Positions 48,149-61,530 of a stretch of 64,000 nt of DNA are shown here, piece by piece. Both the position numbers and the translations under genes were made by a program. Positions within the stretch are counted from its first letter, which is position 1. Every line of letters starts with the position of its first letter. The notes beneath the pieces are model-generated. The model was not told where the DNA came from. It saw only the letters and a list, made by a program, of their open reading frames with translations, and searched no databases. This DNA is from Candidatus Brocadia carolinensis (GTDB lineage: Bacteria > Planctomycetota > Brocadiia > Brocadiales > Brocadiaceae), in contig AYTS01000061.1 in the NCBI GenBank assembly GCA_002009475.1, forward strand, positions 1 through 64,000, written 5' to 3'.

Positions 48149-49585
48149 TCAGGCATCTATTTTTTTCTGCACTAGCTCATTCACCATTTTGGGATTCGCC
48201 TTGCCTTTGGTTTCTTTCATTACCTGCCCTACCAAAAAGGTCAGGGCATTCTTTTTCCCTTTTTTGTAGTCTTCTATTACCGCAGGATTGCCTGATATAA
48301 CCTTAACGATCACTGCTTCAATGAATCCTTCATCGCTAATCTGCGCTAATTTCTTTTCTTCAATGATCGCCTGAGGGTCTTTGCCGGTTTGAATCATTTC
48401 GGAAAATACTTCTTTGGCAATGGTAGAACTTATCGTGCCTTTTTCAATGATTTCAACTAAAGCTGCCAACTGTTTTGGTCTGATGGGCAAATGATGGATA
48501 TCCAGTTTTCTATCATTTACCTCTCTAAGTAAATCATTGGTAATCCAGTTGCAAAAGGCCTTTGGACGATCAACAATTTTTATGCAGCCTTCAAAAAAAT
48601 CTGCAAGAATTTTTTCTTCGATAAGCAGACTCGTGTCATAGTCAGACAGCTTAAACACTTCCATAAATCGTTGTTTTCTGGCCAGAGGGAGTTCCGGTAT
48701 GGTCACCTTTACTTCATCAAGCCACTTCGCGTCAATCACCACCGGCAACAGATCCGGCTCCGGAAAATACCGGTAATCCTGAGCCTCTTCCTTAGAGCGC
48801 ATACGGGCGCTCTTCTCGTTTACTTCATCCCATAATCTCGTTTCCCTGTCAATTGTCTCGCCCCGATCTAAAGAATCAGCCTGTCTCTTTGTCTCATATT
48901 CAATCGCCTTGAGAACCGACTTCATTGAGTTAAGGTTTTTTATTTCTACCCTGTTGCCCAATTTTTCAGAACCCTTCTTCCTGAGTGAAATGCTTGCTTC
49001 AAAACGCAGCGATCCCTCCTGCATTTTGCAATCAGACACTTCCGTATACAAAAGTATTTTCCTCAAGGTTTGCATGTAACTTTCCACCTCATCCACGTTT
49101 CTCATGTCCGGATACGACACGATCTCAAGCAACGGGACACCCGCCCTGTTGAAATCAACGAGACTGTAATCCGCACCAGCTTCTTCGGGATGGATAAGCT
49201 TACCAGCCTCCTCCTCCAAATGGACGTTGTGGATACGAATCCGGTTTACCCTGTCATGTACGCAGATGTCCATAGAACCATCAACGCCTAAATTATGATA
49301 ATTTTGGGAAATCTGGTAGTTTTTCGGCAAATCGGGATAATAATAACTCTTCCGGTCAAAATTCGTATACTCACGAATTTTGCAATTGAGAGCGATAGCT
49401 GCCTTCAGCGCATATTCAAAGGCCTTTTTATTCATTACCGGCAAAACGCCCGGCATACCAAGACACACGGGACACACTTGCGTATTTGGCTCGCTACCGA
49501 ATTTTGTGCTGCATCCACAAAACAATTTTGATACCGTCGCCAGCTCTGCATGAGTCTCCAAACCAACAACAACTTCGTATTCCAT
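48149..49585 (-). CDS. gatB: Asp-tRNA(Asn)/Glu-tRNA(Gln) amidotransferase subunit B
   Basis: A 478-residue GatB, the kinase/tRNA-binding subunit that converts mischarged Glu-tRNA(Gln) or Asp-tRNA(Asn). Conserved blocks: VVVGLETHAELATVSKLFCGC, NTQVCPVCLGMPGVLPVMN (zinc cysteines), KSYYYPDLPKNYQIS, DYRYFPEPDLLPV and a C-terminal YqeY-like tail ending NPKMVNELVQKKI. It follows gatA by 16 bases. Confidence 0.96.
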   Translation of the reverse strand: MEYEVVVGLETHAELATVSKLFCGCSTKFGSEPNTQVCPVCLGMPGVLPVMNKKAFEYALKAAIALNCKIREYTNFDRKSYYYPDLPKNYQISQNYHNLGVDGSMDICVHDRVNRIRIHNVHLEEEAGKLIHPEEAGADYSLVDFNRAGVPLLEIVSYPDMRNVDEVESYMQTLRKILLYTEVSDCKMQEGSLRFEASISLRKKGSEKLGNRVEIKNLNSMKSVLKAIEYETKRQADSLDRGETIDRETRLWDEVNEKSARMRSKEEAQDYRYFPEPDLLPVVIDAKWLDEVKVTIPELPLARKQRFMEVFKLSDYDTSLLIEEKILADFFEGCIKIVDRPKAFCNWITNDLLREVNDRKLDIHHLPIRPKQLAALVEIIEKGTISSTIAKEVFSEMIQTGKDPQAIIEEKKLAQISDEGFIEAVIVKVISGNPAVIEDYKKGKKNALTFLVGQVMKETKGKANPKMVNELVQKKIDA

Positions 49586-49601
49586 AAGAGGGGCCTTTTG
49601 A

Positions 49602-51092
49602 TTATTCCTTTTGCGTTGGAGAAAATTTCAGTACCGGTTTCTTTCGATGAAAGTCAGTTTCTCGCTCAAAGGCATATGCGATTTGTAATAACTTTTCCTC
49701 TTCAAAGTGTCTTCCAAGAATCTGCATCCCTATGGGCAAGCCTTCTTTTGAAAACCCACACGGAAGAGAAATACCCGGAATACCTGCAAGATTCGCTGGT
49801 ATGGTATAAATGTCGGAAAGATACATTTCTAAAGGATTTTTCGCACGCTCTCCGATCTTGAAACCCGGCACCGGTGATGTTGGACAAACGATGCAATCGA
49901 CTTTTTGAAAAGCAACATCAAAATCACCTTTTATTAAATTCCTGACCCTGGACGCTTTCAAATAGTACGCATCATAGTACCCGGAACTCAATGCATAGTT
50001 GCCTAACATAATACGCCGTTTCACCTCGTTGCCAAATCCTTCCGACCGGGTGCGGCAGTACATATCGACAATTCCATTCGACTTTGACGTCCGATACCCA
50101 TACCGGACGCCATCATACCTTGCCAAATTCGAGCTTGCTTCTGCGTTTGCCACAATATAATAAACCGCAACAGCATACTCGGTATGCGGTAACGATATAT
50201 CCACAACCTTCGCACCAAGCTGCTCATACTTTCTCAAGGCATCTTTTAATGCATTATGGACATCCTCATTTAAACCAGCAGCAAAATATTCCTTCGGAAT
50301 ACCGATTCGTAAACCACGAACCCCTGAATCAATCTCACGCAAGTAATCGGGAACCGGCACCGGCATTGAAGTAGAATCATGGATATCATGGCCTGCAATT
50401 ACCTGAAGCAAAACGGCGGCATCTTTAACATCACGCGTAAAGGTGCCAATTTGATCAAGTGAAGAACCAAAGGCAATAAGACCAAACCGTGAAACTCTGC
50501 CGTAAGTTGGTTTTACACCAACAACACCGCACAGGGCTGCCGGCTGCCTGACAGAACCACCGGTATCAGATCCCAAAGCCATTATTGACAAGTTAGCCGC
50601 CACAGCGGCCGCAGAACCACCACTCGAGCCACCCGGTACATATTCAAGATTCCAGGGATTCCGTGTTATTTTATACCCGGAATTTTCCGTTGACGATCCC
50701 ATTGCAAATTCATCCAAATTCGTCTTTCCAAGTATTATCGCATCCTCTTCTTTTAAGCGTTTGACAACACAGGCATCATACGGCGGGATGAAATTTCTGA
50801 GGATTTTTGAGGCGCAAGTAGTAGTTAAACCTTTTGTGCAAATGTTATCTTTAATTGCGATAGGAACACCTGCAAGGTAACCGACTTTTTCAGCGTTCTC
50901 GATTCTCTTTTGAATTTGTGCAGCTTTTTGCAGAGCATCCTCTTCATGTAAGTTCAGATATGCCTGCACATGAGGATCGATGATTTTGATATGCTCAATG
51001 AACTGCTTGACAAGATCTACGGGAAGTATTTCTCCGGATATGATTTTTTCTTTTATTTGGAGTGCTGTGTATTCAAAAAGTCTCAAAGACAC
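49602..51092 (-). CDS. gatA: Amidotransferase subunit A
   Basis: A 496-residue amidase-signature enzyme that releases ammonia from glutamine for GatB. The Ser-cisSer-Lys triad is visible: IAIKDNICTKGL (Lys), PGGSSGGSAAAVA (cis-Ser) and GSDTGGSVRQPA (Ser nucleophile). The GTG at 51092 is the start; AAGAGA lies upstream. It is 21 bases behind gatC. Confidence 0.96.
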   Translation of the reverse strand: MSLRLFEYTALQIKEKIISGEILPVDLVKQFIEHIKIIDPHVQAYLNLHEEDALQKAAQIQKRIENAEKVGYLAGVPIAIKDNICTKGLTTTCASKILRNFIPPYDACVVKRLKEEDAIILGKTNLDEFAMGSSTENSGYKITRNPWNLEYVPGGSSGGSAAAVAANLSIMALGSDTGGSVRQPAALCGVVGVKPTYGRVSRFGLIAFGSSLDQIGTFTRDVKDAAVLLQVIAGHDIHDSTSMPVPVPDYLREIDSGVRGLRIGIPKEYFAAGLNEDVHNALKDALRKYEQLGAKVVDISLPHTEYAVAVYYIVANAEASSNLARYDGVRYGYRTSKSNGIVDMYCRTRSEGFGNEVKRRIMLGNYALSSGYYDAYYLKASRVRNLIKGDFDVAFQKVDCIVCPTSPVPGFKIGERAKNPLEMYLSDIYTIPANLAGIPGISLPCGFSKEGLPIGMQILGRHFEEEKLLQIAYAFERETDFHRKKPVLKFSPTQKE

Positions 51093-51113
51093 TTCTCTTA
51101 AGTCAAAATATTC

Positions 51114-51401
51114 TTATTCAATTACCTTTGGTACTTTAAAAAATACACCATTTGCCGCAGGAGCATTGAGCTGAGCTTCTTCCAGGGAAAGCGAGGATGT
51201 CAGAATATCCTCTCTAAATACATTGGTTGCATTTATAGCGCAGGACATTGGCTTAACCGATTCAGTATTTAATCTGTTAAGCTTTTCAATGTAAGATATA
51301 ATATCGCTGAGTTGACTTACAAACGTTTCTTTTTCAGTTTCGGAAAGTTCAATTCTTGAAAGGTGGGCTATATATTCAATGTCTTTTTTGCCGATTTTCA
51401 T
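51114..51401 (-). CDS. gatC: Amidotransferase subunit C
   Basis: A 95-residue GatC that clamps GatA and GatB: KKDIEYIAHLSRIELSETEK at the start, LSDIISYIEKLNRLNTE, and the C-terminal FREDILTSSLSLEEAQLNAP. ATG 51401 chosen because homology starts at MKIGKKD; the ORF could extend to 51413. Confidence 0.94.
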   Translation of the reverse strand: MKIGKKDIEYIAHLSRIELSETEKETFVSQLSDIISYIEKLNRLNTESVKPMSCAINATNVFREDILTSSLSLEEAQLNAPAANGVFFKVPKVIE

Positions 51402-51427
51402 AAGAAATGACAAATTTGTTTATACTC

Positions 51428-51659
51428 TTATAAGGCCTTTGTTACCTTGCCAGCGCTGATACATCGGGTGCACACCTTAATCCGTTTTACCGTACCTTCT
51501 ATATTCGCCCTCACTCTTTGCAGGTTTATTTTAAACTTCCTCTTTGTCTTTCCGGTAATTTTTCTGCCAACACCACCCTTCCATTTCGCCAACCCTCTGC
51601 GCTCTATCTGATTTCCCACTTGAGTTTTTTTTACCGCACATTACGCATACTTGAGACAT
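51428..51659 (-). CDS. rpmB: 50S ribosomal protein L28, split by a T8 run
   Basis: ATG 51659 starts MSQVCVMCGKK, the zinc-type N-terminus of L28. The eight-T run at 51625-51632 then shifts the frame; removing one base gives GKKTQVGNQIERRG, the family VGNQ motif, and continues with RKFKINLQRVRANIEGTVKRIKVCTRCISAGKVTKAL. Restored length is 77 residues. As printed, the downstream part would have to begin at an unlikely codon. As a ribosomal protein it is expected to be functional. It lies between fur and gatC on the same strand. Confidence 0.9.
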
Positions 51660-51707
51660 AACCAGCACCCCCGCATTTGGAATTTTACTTGTTGTGTTTT
51701 ACCTCTG

Positions 51708-52140
51708 TTATCTTCTTTTACAATCCTCACAGAAACCCTGAATTTGCAAACGGTGGGATTCTGGCTCAAAGTTATTTTTTTTTACAAACCTCTTCCTGCA
51801 ATCTTTCTATTCTATGTTCTACAAATTCAATAATTTTACCACAATTATTACAGACGAGATGATCATGATGTTCATGCCCGTACACTTGTTCATAATGTGC
51901 ATGTCTTTCGCCAAAAATTACCTCTCTCAACAAACCACTTTTTACAAGCAAAGACAGGGTGCGATAAATCGTAGCCTTAGAAATTTTGAGTCTGTTCTGT
52001 CTAAGATCAATCAAAAGTTCATCGGCCTCAAAATGTTTTGGATTTGCAAATGCCCGATCAAGTATTGCTTGTCTTTCTACGGTAAATTTCAATTTTTTTG
52101 ATTCAAGATATTCTCTAAATACATCCTCTTTTGAAAGCAT
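51708..52140 (-). CDS. fur: Fur-family metal-dependent repressor, end shifted by a T9 run
   Basis: A winged-helix domain (LTVERQAILDRAF-like start, KISKATIYRTLSLLVKSGLL) is followed by the metal-sensing domain (HYEQVYGHEHHDHLVCNNCGKIIEF). The printed frame ends at KKK just after EEVC. Removing one base from the nine-T run at 51775-51783 extends it to NNFEPESHRLQIQGFCEDCKRR with the second CxxC of the family, ending at 51708. Start is ATG 52140 or 52158. It may be Fur, Zur or PerR-like; the CxxC pairs and HHDH fit Fur best. Confidence 0.85.
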
Positions 52141-52191
52141 ATTAAACTTCCAAATCATATTGTTATTGGAAATACCCTGACACTATCAAAG

Positions 52192-52227
52192 AAAAAAACC
52201 CATCCCGAGTTCTCGGGACGGGTTTTT
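52192..52227 (-). terminator. Intrinsic terminator of the rRNA operon
   Basis: ACCCGTCCCGAG-AA-CTCGGGATGGGT on the minus strand is a strong GC stem followed by TTTTTTT. It lies 11 bases behind the 5S rRNA gene and before the fur gene on the same strand. Confidence 0.88.
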
Positions 52228-52237
52228 CAATAATATT

Positions 52238-52345
52238 CCCGGCAGTGACTTACTCTCCCAGCTTTCGCCAGTACCATCAGCGTAAAAAGCTTAACTACCG
52301 TGTTCGGAATGGGAACGGGTGTTTCCTTCTTACTATGCCCACCGG
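52238..52345 (-). rRNA. rrf: 5S ribosomal RNA
   Basis: The minus strand reads CCGGTGGGCATAGTAAGAAG...CACCCGTTCCCATTCCGAAC...GGGAGAGTAAGTCACTGCCGGG, with the conserved 5S loop B/C sequence and complementary ends. Length about 108 bases. Confidence 0.93.
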
Positions 52346-52424
52346 AAAAAACAAATCATGAATTACTTAACGGTAACAATTGACACTATATATTGTGTGT
52401 CTCTAAAATAACAAAAAAGTCAAG

Positions 52425-55421
<2,997 letters not shown>

Positions 55422-55537
55422 TATGTCATCTTATTTCACACACAATTTGAGGATCAAATTGCTACCCGTTAAGTATTCATTTTTCAAAGAACAAAACACC
55501 AACAATCTCACTTTAAATCTTATAGCACTATCTAAAG

Positions 55538-55613
55538 TGGTGGAGATGAGCGGGGTCGAACCGCCAACCTCTGCCTTGCAAGGGCAGCGCTCTCCCAGTT
55601 GAGCTACATCCCC
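55538..55613 (-). tRNA. tRNA-Ala (TGC)
   Basis: The minus strand folds as a complete cloverleaf: acceptor GGGGATG/CATCTCC, D-arm GTAGCTCAACTGGGAGAGC, anticodon loop CTTGCAA with TGC, T-arm GGTTCGACCCC, and encoded CCA. Lies in the 16S-23S spacer. Confidence 0.97.
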
Positions 55614-55637
55614 CTCTATAACCTTTATTACATAAGA

Positions 55638-55715
55638 TGGTGGGCCTAAGTGGACTCGAACCACTGACCTTTCCCTTATCAGGGGAATGCTCTAAACCAA
55701 CTGAGCTATAGGCCC
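55638..55715 (-). tRNA. tRNA-Ile (GAT)
   Basis: Complete cloverleaf on the minus strand: acceptor GGGCCTA/TAGGCCC, anticodon loop CTGATAA with GAT, T-arm GGTTCGAGTCC and encoded CCA. It precedes tRNA-Ala in the rRNA spacer, the classical order. Confidence 0.97.
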
Positions 55716-55793
55716 AATACATTTTTTAACGTCCCTTTGGGCCCACAATCCAAAAAAATCAAAAGTCATTGCGTGCGAAGTAGGCATGAAAAA

Positions 55794-57385
<1,592 letters not shown>

Positions 57386-57498
57386 TTCATAATTAAAATT
57401 ATAAAGGCTCCAGGTAAAACCCAGAGATCTTAACTTCTTCTATACTACATAGCTGATTTTACATCAGCAGCACTACTCGCACGCATTTGACTTCCATT

Positions 57499-57511
57499 TT
57501 TTAAAAGAGCA
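57499..57511 (-). promoter_or_regulatory. boxA-like antitermination site in the rRNA leader
   Basis: The minus strand reads TGCTCTTTTAAAA, one or two changes from the bacterial boxA consensus (TGCTCTTTAACA), about 115 bases before the 16S gene and just behind the proximal candidate promoter. Confidence 0.5.
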
Positions 57512-57539
57512 AAGAATCAACTACTATTGAAAGATCCGA

Positions 57540-57567
57540 ATTATATACTTATTTAAAACAAAATCAA
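57540..57567 (-). promoter_or_regulatory. Candidate rRNA promoter P2
   Basis: TTGATT - 16 bases - TATAAT on the minus strand, about 155 bases before the 16S gene, in AT-rich DNA. Confidence 0.55.
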
Positions 57568-57631
57568 GAGAAAAATAAAATATTTTTAAACTTATCTTTT
57601 TCTTGCCTACAACAAGTACGTTGATTACAGA

Positions 57632-57659
57632 ATTATACTTTCAAAAACTTTAATTGCAA
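57632..57659 (-). promoter_or_regulatory. Candidate rRNA promoter P1
   Basis: TTGCAA - 16 bases - TATAAT on the minus strand, 92 bases upstream of the P2 candidate, giving a tandem pair as often seen before rRNA operons. The 57660-57834 region further upstream shows no gene. Confidence 0.5.
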
Positions 57660-57834
57660 ACACAAAATTTCTTTTCAAGAAAATTCTTAAGAGCAAACAG
57701 AAAAGGCATCGGGGAGATCTATCTACACACCCTGGCCTTAGCCTTTTTATTCCCGCCACGCCCGTTAAGCCGCTTACCACATTCTCTTGATACGTCTTAC
57801 ATAACCTTAACGGAAAGGCTGCAAATCAATATGG

Positions 57835-58050
57835 CTAAAGGGTGTCATCCAGTGCAAATCCTATTTTTACGATCACCTCCCACCGGGCAATCTTTCCATT
57901 ATCAATACGCCCCCTGGTTTCAACGACTTGAAACCACCGCATATTGCGCAAGGTTTCCGAAGCCCTTGAAAGCGCATGCTGAATAGCATCTTCCATCGTT
58001 GTTGTGGAAGTACCCACCAATTCAATTACTTTATATATATGGTCATCCAT
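57835..58050 (-). CDS. Dodecin family flavin-binding protein
   Basis: A 71-residue protein with the complete dodecin pattern: HIYKVIELVGTSTTTMEDAI, RASETLRNMRWFQVVETRG (the flavin-stacking Trp) and GKIARWEVIVKIGFAL. Dodecins form 12-mers that store flavins. A GAGGGGGGTG site precedes ATG 58050. It lies 56 bases behind polX. Confidence 0.92.
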   Translation of the reverse strand: MDDHIYKVIELVGTSTTTMEDAIQHALSRASETLRNMRWFQVVETRGRIDNGKIARWEVIVKIGFALDDTL

Positions 58051-58106
58051 AAGAACACCCCCCTCTCTTTTGAATAAAAATAAAAACAACCGGTTTCATA
58101 TCGTTA

Positions 58107-59801
58107 CTACTTTCTTTTTTTCATGCAAAAATCCTTCACTTTATCAACGGACAGGGTATTTAACACATCCCTGGCTTCCAGCCATCCCCTGCGCGCTATT
58201 CCCACACCCAATTCCATCATCCACATTTGATCCACATGGTGGGCATCCGTATTAATCGCAATCACGACCCCCGCCTCCTTGGCCTTTCTACAGTAGATAT
58301 CATTCAGATCGAGCCGATCATGGTAGCAATTAATCTCAAGCGCCGTACCTGTCTCAGAACAAGCCTCAATTACCTTATCCATATCCACTTCATATCCCTC
58401 ACGTTTACTGATCAGACGACCTGTGGGGTGGGCAATGATATTCACATAAGGATTATGAATAGCCGCAATCATTCGTTCCGTAATCTTTTGCTTCCCCTGT
58501 TTAAAACCACTATGAATAGACGCAATAACGACATCCAGCTTTTCCAACAGTTTATCAGAAAAATCCAACACACCATCAGCCCTGATGTCCATCTCGGTGG
58601 CCTTGAGCAACGTAAACCCTTTAAGTTTTTTGTTCAGCCTATCAATCTCCTCAATCTCTTCAAGCAGTTCTTCGTCCTTCAGGCCATGTGCCACGTGAAG
58701 TGACTTTGAATGATCAGAAACCACAAGATACTGGTAATCCATCTTCATGGCATGATTGGCCATCTCCTCAATGGTTGGGATACCATCGCTCCAGTTGGAG
58801 TGGTTGTGGAGATCCCCCTTAATATCTGAGAGTTCAATGAGTTTTGGCAATTTTTTCTCCCGGGCAGCTTCAATCTCCCCCCGGTTCTCACGCATTTCAG
58901 GCGGTATCCAATCCATCCCCAGGATCGTGTAGATCTCCTCTTCGCACCGGCCTCCAATCTTTTCGTCCCCCTTAAAAATGCCGTATTCATTAATCTTGAA
59001 TCCCTTCTTTTTCGCAATCTCACGGAGATGGATATTGTGTTCCTTTGAACCGGTAAAGTACTGCAGCGCCGAACCAAACTCGTCTTCACGAACAACCCGC
59101 ACGTCTACCTGCACACCTTCCTCAACCCGGACACTTCCTTTGGTATCCCCGGCCGCCAATACCTGCGTCACCCCCCGCATAGTAACAAACGACTTCACAA
59201 TATCCGCCCCTTTTGCGCCAGTTACAAGGATATCAATGTCCCCGACCGTTTCTTTCATTCTACGCAATGAGCCGGCAGCCTGGATATCCTTAATCCGGGC
59301 ATTACGCCGCAACTCTGCGATAATCCTTTTCACAATTGGATATGCTACCCCAATAGAGATTCGTTGCTGGCTCGTCTTGAACAAGGCAATACCCTTGACG
59401 ATATTTTCAATTTTCTTTTCGCCAATCCCAAACAACCCTTTTAATTTACCTTCATGTAAGGCCAGTTCAAGGTCATTCAGTCCAACGACACCTAACTCCC
59501 GGTTTAGCATCGCCACGGTCTTTGGACCTAAACCTGGTATTTGCATGAGAGCTACTGTTTCTTCAGAAACCCCTTCCTTCACCTCTTCGTATTTTGCCAT
59601 CTTGCCGGCATGAAGATACTCAACAATCTTTTCCGCCGTACCTTCTCCTATGCCAGGAATGTCCGTCAATTTCCCGGCCCTGGCAATCTCCTCAATATCC
59701 TCCGTTAAATCACCAATTACCCGTGCGGCCTTCCGGTATGAATTGATCCTGAACGTATTTTCGCCTTTGAGTTCCAGGATGTTGGCAATCCGCTCAAACA
59801 T
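58107..59801 (-). CDS. polX: DNA polymerase X family with PHP domain
   Basis: A 564-residue repair polymerase. The N-terminal part has helix-hairpin-helix motifs (LTDIPGIGEGTAEKIVEYL, MQIPGLGPKTVAMLN), then the nucleotidyltransferase site (GSLRRMKETVGDIDILVTG, with catalytic Asp pair) and a C-terminal PHP phosphoesterase domain (GDLHNHSNWSDG, INTDAHHVDQM). Length and order are those of bacterial PolX. ATG 59801. Confidence 0.95.
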   Translation of the reverse strand: MFERIANILELKGENTFRINSYRKAARVIGDLTEDIEEIARAGKLTDIPGIGEGTAEKIVEYLHAGKMAKYEEVKEGVSEETVALMQIPGLGPKTVAMLNRELGVVGLNDLELALHEGKLKGLFGIGEKKIENIVKGIALFKTSQQRISIGVAYPIVKRIIAELRRNARIKDIQAAGSLRRMKETVGDIDILVTGAKGADIVKSFVTMRGVTQVLAAGDTKGSVRVEEGVQVDVRVVREDEFGSALQYFTGSKEHNIHLREIAKKKGFKINEYGIFKGDEKIGGRCEEEIYTILGMDWIPPEMRENRGEIEAAREKKLPKLIELSDIKGDLHNHSNWSDGIPTIEEMANHAMKMDYQYLVVSDHSKSLHVAHGLKDEELLEEIEEIDRLNKKLKGFTLLKATEMDIRADGVLDFSDKLLEKLDVVIASIHSGFKQGKQKITERMIAAIHNPYVNIIAHPTGRLISKREGYEVDMDKVIEACSETGTALEINCYHDRLDLNDIYCRKAKEAGVVIAINTDAHHVDQMWMMELGVGIARRGWLEARDVLNTLSVDKVKDFCMKKRK

Positions 59802-59924
59802 CGATGCAATTTCATGATTCTTCAGGGCAAATACTCCTCGTCTGTAAACGAAAAAATACGGAACAAGTCAGTTTTTTGAAAAGCAATATCCATGTATTGT
59901 CGACATTACGGTAGAGGCAGGTTT

Positions 59925-59975
59925 CAAACCTTCCCCTGCATACCGACACCATACCGTTGTCATTATTGAAATTTC
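59925..59975. repeat. Palindromic repeat upstream of polX
   Basis: GAGGCAGGTTTCAAACCTTCCCCTGC (59932-59960) forms an imperfect hairpin of a type common in intergenic repeats. The rest of 59802-60160 shows no gene. Confidence 0.5.
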
Positions 59976-60164
59976 TCAAAAAACTGATTTGTTACAAAAA
60001 CACGAAGATTTCAATAGATTATTATCATGATTCTGTCACATTCCATCCTCATTCAATATACCACAAGTCCCTAAAAATATAAGGCAATCACTGAACGCAG
60101 ATGAGAATTCGATCCGGCTTTCATAATTATAGCGAGGGAGTCATGGCACATCAATTTTTATTTA

Positions 60165-60205
60165 TTGACATGAACGGGGGACTTTTATCATAATTCACCC
60201 GTTCA
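60165..60205 (+). promoter_or_regulatory. Candidate mtnP promoter overlapped by an inverted repeat
   Basis: TTGACA (60165-60170) - 18 bases - CATAAT (60189-60194) is a good housekeeping promoter. TGAACGGG (60171-60178) and CCCGTTCA (60198-60205) are perfect complements bracketing the -10 region, followed by a seven-T run. The pair could be an operator or a hairpin terminator. Confidence 0.5.
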
Positions 60206-60309
60206 TTTTTTTAACTACCAGTACAGACCCTTACAACGCACAGACCTTGAGATGACAAACATTTCGTGCCTCTGTAGCAAAAAGTTTTACAAAAAGGAGA
60301 AAGCCTAAA

Positions 60310-61173
60310 ATGGGAGAACAGATGATTGGTATTATTGGCGGCAGCGGTCTTTATAATATTGAAGGAATCAGGGAGGTAAAAACGGTATCCCTTGATACAC
60401 CGTTTGGCAAACCTTCCGATAGCTTTACCGTAGGCACCCTGGAAGGCCGTAAAGTAGCCTTTTTGCCGCGACACGGCAAAGGGCACACCATTTTACCTTC
60501 AGAGCTTAACTTCAGGGCGAATATCTACGGGATGAAAAAGCTGGGGGTGGAACATATTATTGCCGTCAGTGCCGTAGGAAGCATGAAGGAAGAAATAAGG
60601 CCTTTAGATATTGTGATTCCGGATCAATTTTTCGACAGGACACGGGGCAGGATCAGCACCTTTTTCGGAGACGGGATTGTTGGTCATGTAAGTTTTGCAG
60701 ACCCCGTATGCGGCACGCTGGCCGACACCCTCTATAATGCGGCCAAATCGACAGGCGTTCAGGCACACAAAGGCGGCACGTACTTATGTATGGAAGGTCC
60801 CCTCTTCTCCACCCGCGCAGAATCACGGGTATACCGCCAGTGGGGCGTAAGCGTTATCGGCATGACGAACCTCCAGGAGGCAAAGCTGGCGAGGGAGGCA
60901 GAGATCTGCTACAGCACCCTTGCCATGGCTACGGACTATGACTGCTGGCATGTGAGCGAAGAGGTCGTAACCCTTGAAATGATTATTGGAAATTTGAATA
61001 AAAACGCCGAAACTGCGAAACGTATCCTCAAAACAGCTATTCCGAAAATTGAACAGAAAAGAACCTGCGCATGTGCAACAGCGGTTCAGAATGCCATCGT
61101 AACGCACAAAGACCTTATCCCGGAAAGCACCAAAAAGAAACTGGATATTATCTTTGGAAAATATCTGAGATAA
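60310..61173 (+). CDS. mtnP: S-methyl-5'-thioadenosine phosphorylase
   Basis: The 287-residue enzyme cleaves methylthioadenosine in the methionine salvage route. Family blocks: GIIGGSGLYNIEGI, FLPRHGKGHTILPSELNFRAN, GTYLCMEGPLFSTRAESRVYR and MTNLQEAKLAREAEICYSTLAMATDYDCW. ATG 60310 with AAGGAG upstream. Some family members also take inosine, so substrate range is not certain. Confidence 0.93.
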   Translation: MGEQMIGIIGGSGLYNIEGIREVKTVSLDTPFGKPSDSFTVGTLEGRKVAFLPRHGKGHTILPSELNFRANIYGMKKLGVEHIIAVSAVGSMKEEIRPLDIVIPDQFFDRTRGRISTFFGDGIVGHVSFADPVCGTLADTLYNAAKSTGVQAHKGGTYLCMEGPLFSTRAESRVYRQWGVSVIGMTNLQEAKLAREAEICYSTLAMATDYDCWHVSEEVVTLEMIIGNLNKNAETAKRILKTAIPKIEQKRTCACATAVQNAIVTHKDLIPESTKKKLDIIFGKYLR

Positions 61174-61225
61174 GGTCAATAAGAAATAATGGCGACCCGG
61201 ACAGTTGCCGCTTGCATGATAATCC

Positions 61226-61530
61226 TAACACAACGAAGCCGCATCCAATTCTCCGTTGAGAAAGCGGGAGATTGCTTCGGAAGAGACCCTCGCAAGGACA
61301 CAAGCTATGCCTTTGATGAACTATTGTGCGTTGCCATTGCGAGCACATTCGCGTTGCTCAGGGTAAACTCCGCGAAGCAATCCTTCTCCCATAAACAATC
61401 TGTACCTCCTGATAAGGGGTAAATAGGGTTGTGAAAAAACTTACTAAAACATGTCCTCATAAATCTCGTCCTCGTAAAAACGGGGAATGGGGAAAGAGAT
61501 TTTTACACGGTAGTACTATATGATCCTTTC
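61226..61530. repeat. Long palindromic repeat, copy 3
   Basis: Same order as 35551-35778 and 42874-43102: AACACAACGAAGCCGCATCC, GATTGCTTCGG...CTCGCAAGGAC, an opposite arm enlarged by a 25-base insertion near 61340-61370, CATAAACAATCT, then a 60-base extra segment before the TTTTTACACGGTAGTACTATA end. It reaches into the last codons of the SWIM gene at 61516-61530. Confidence 0.8.
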
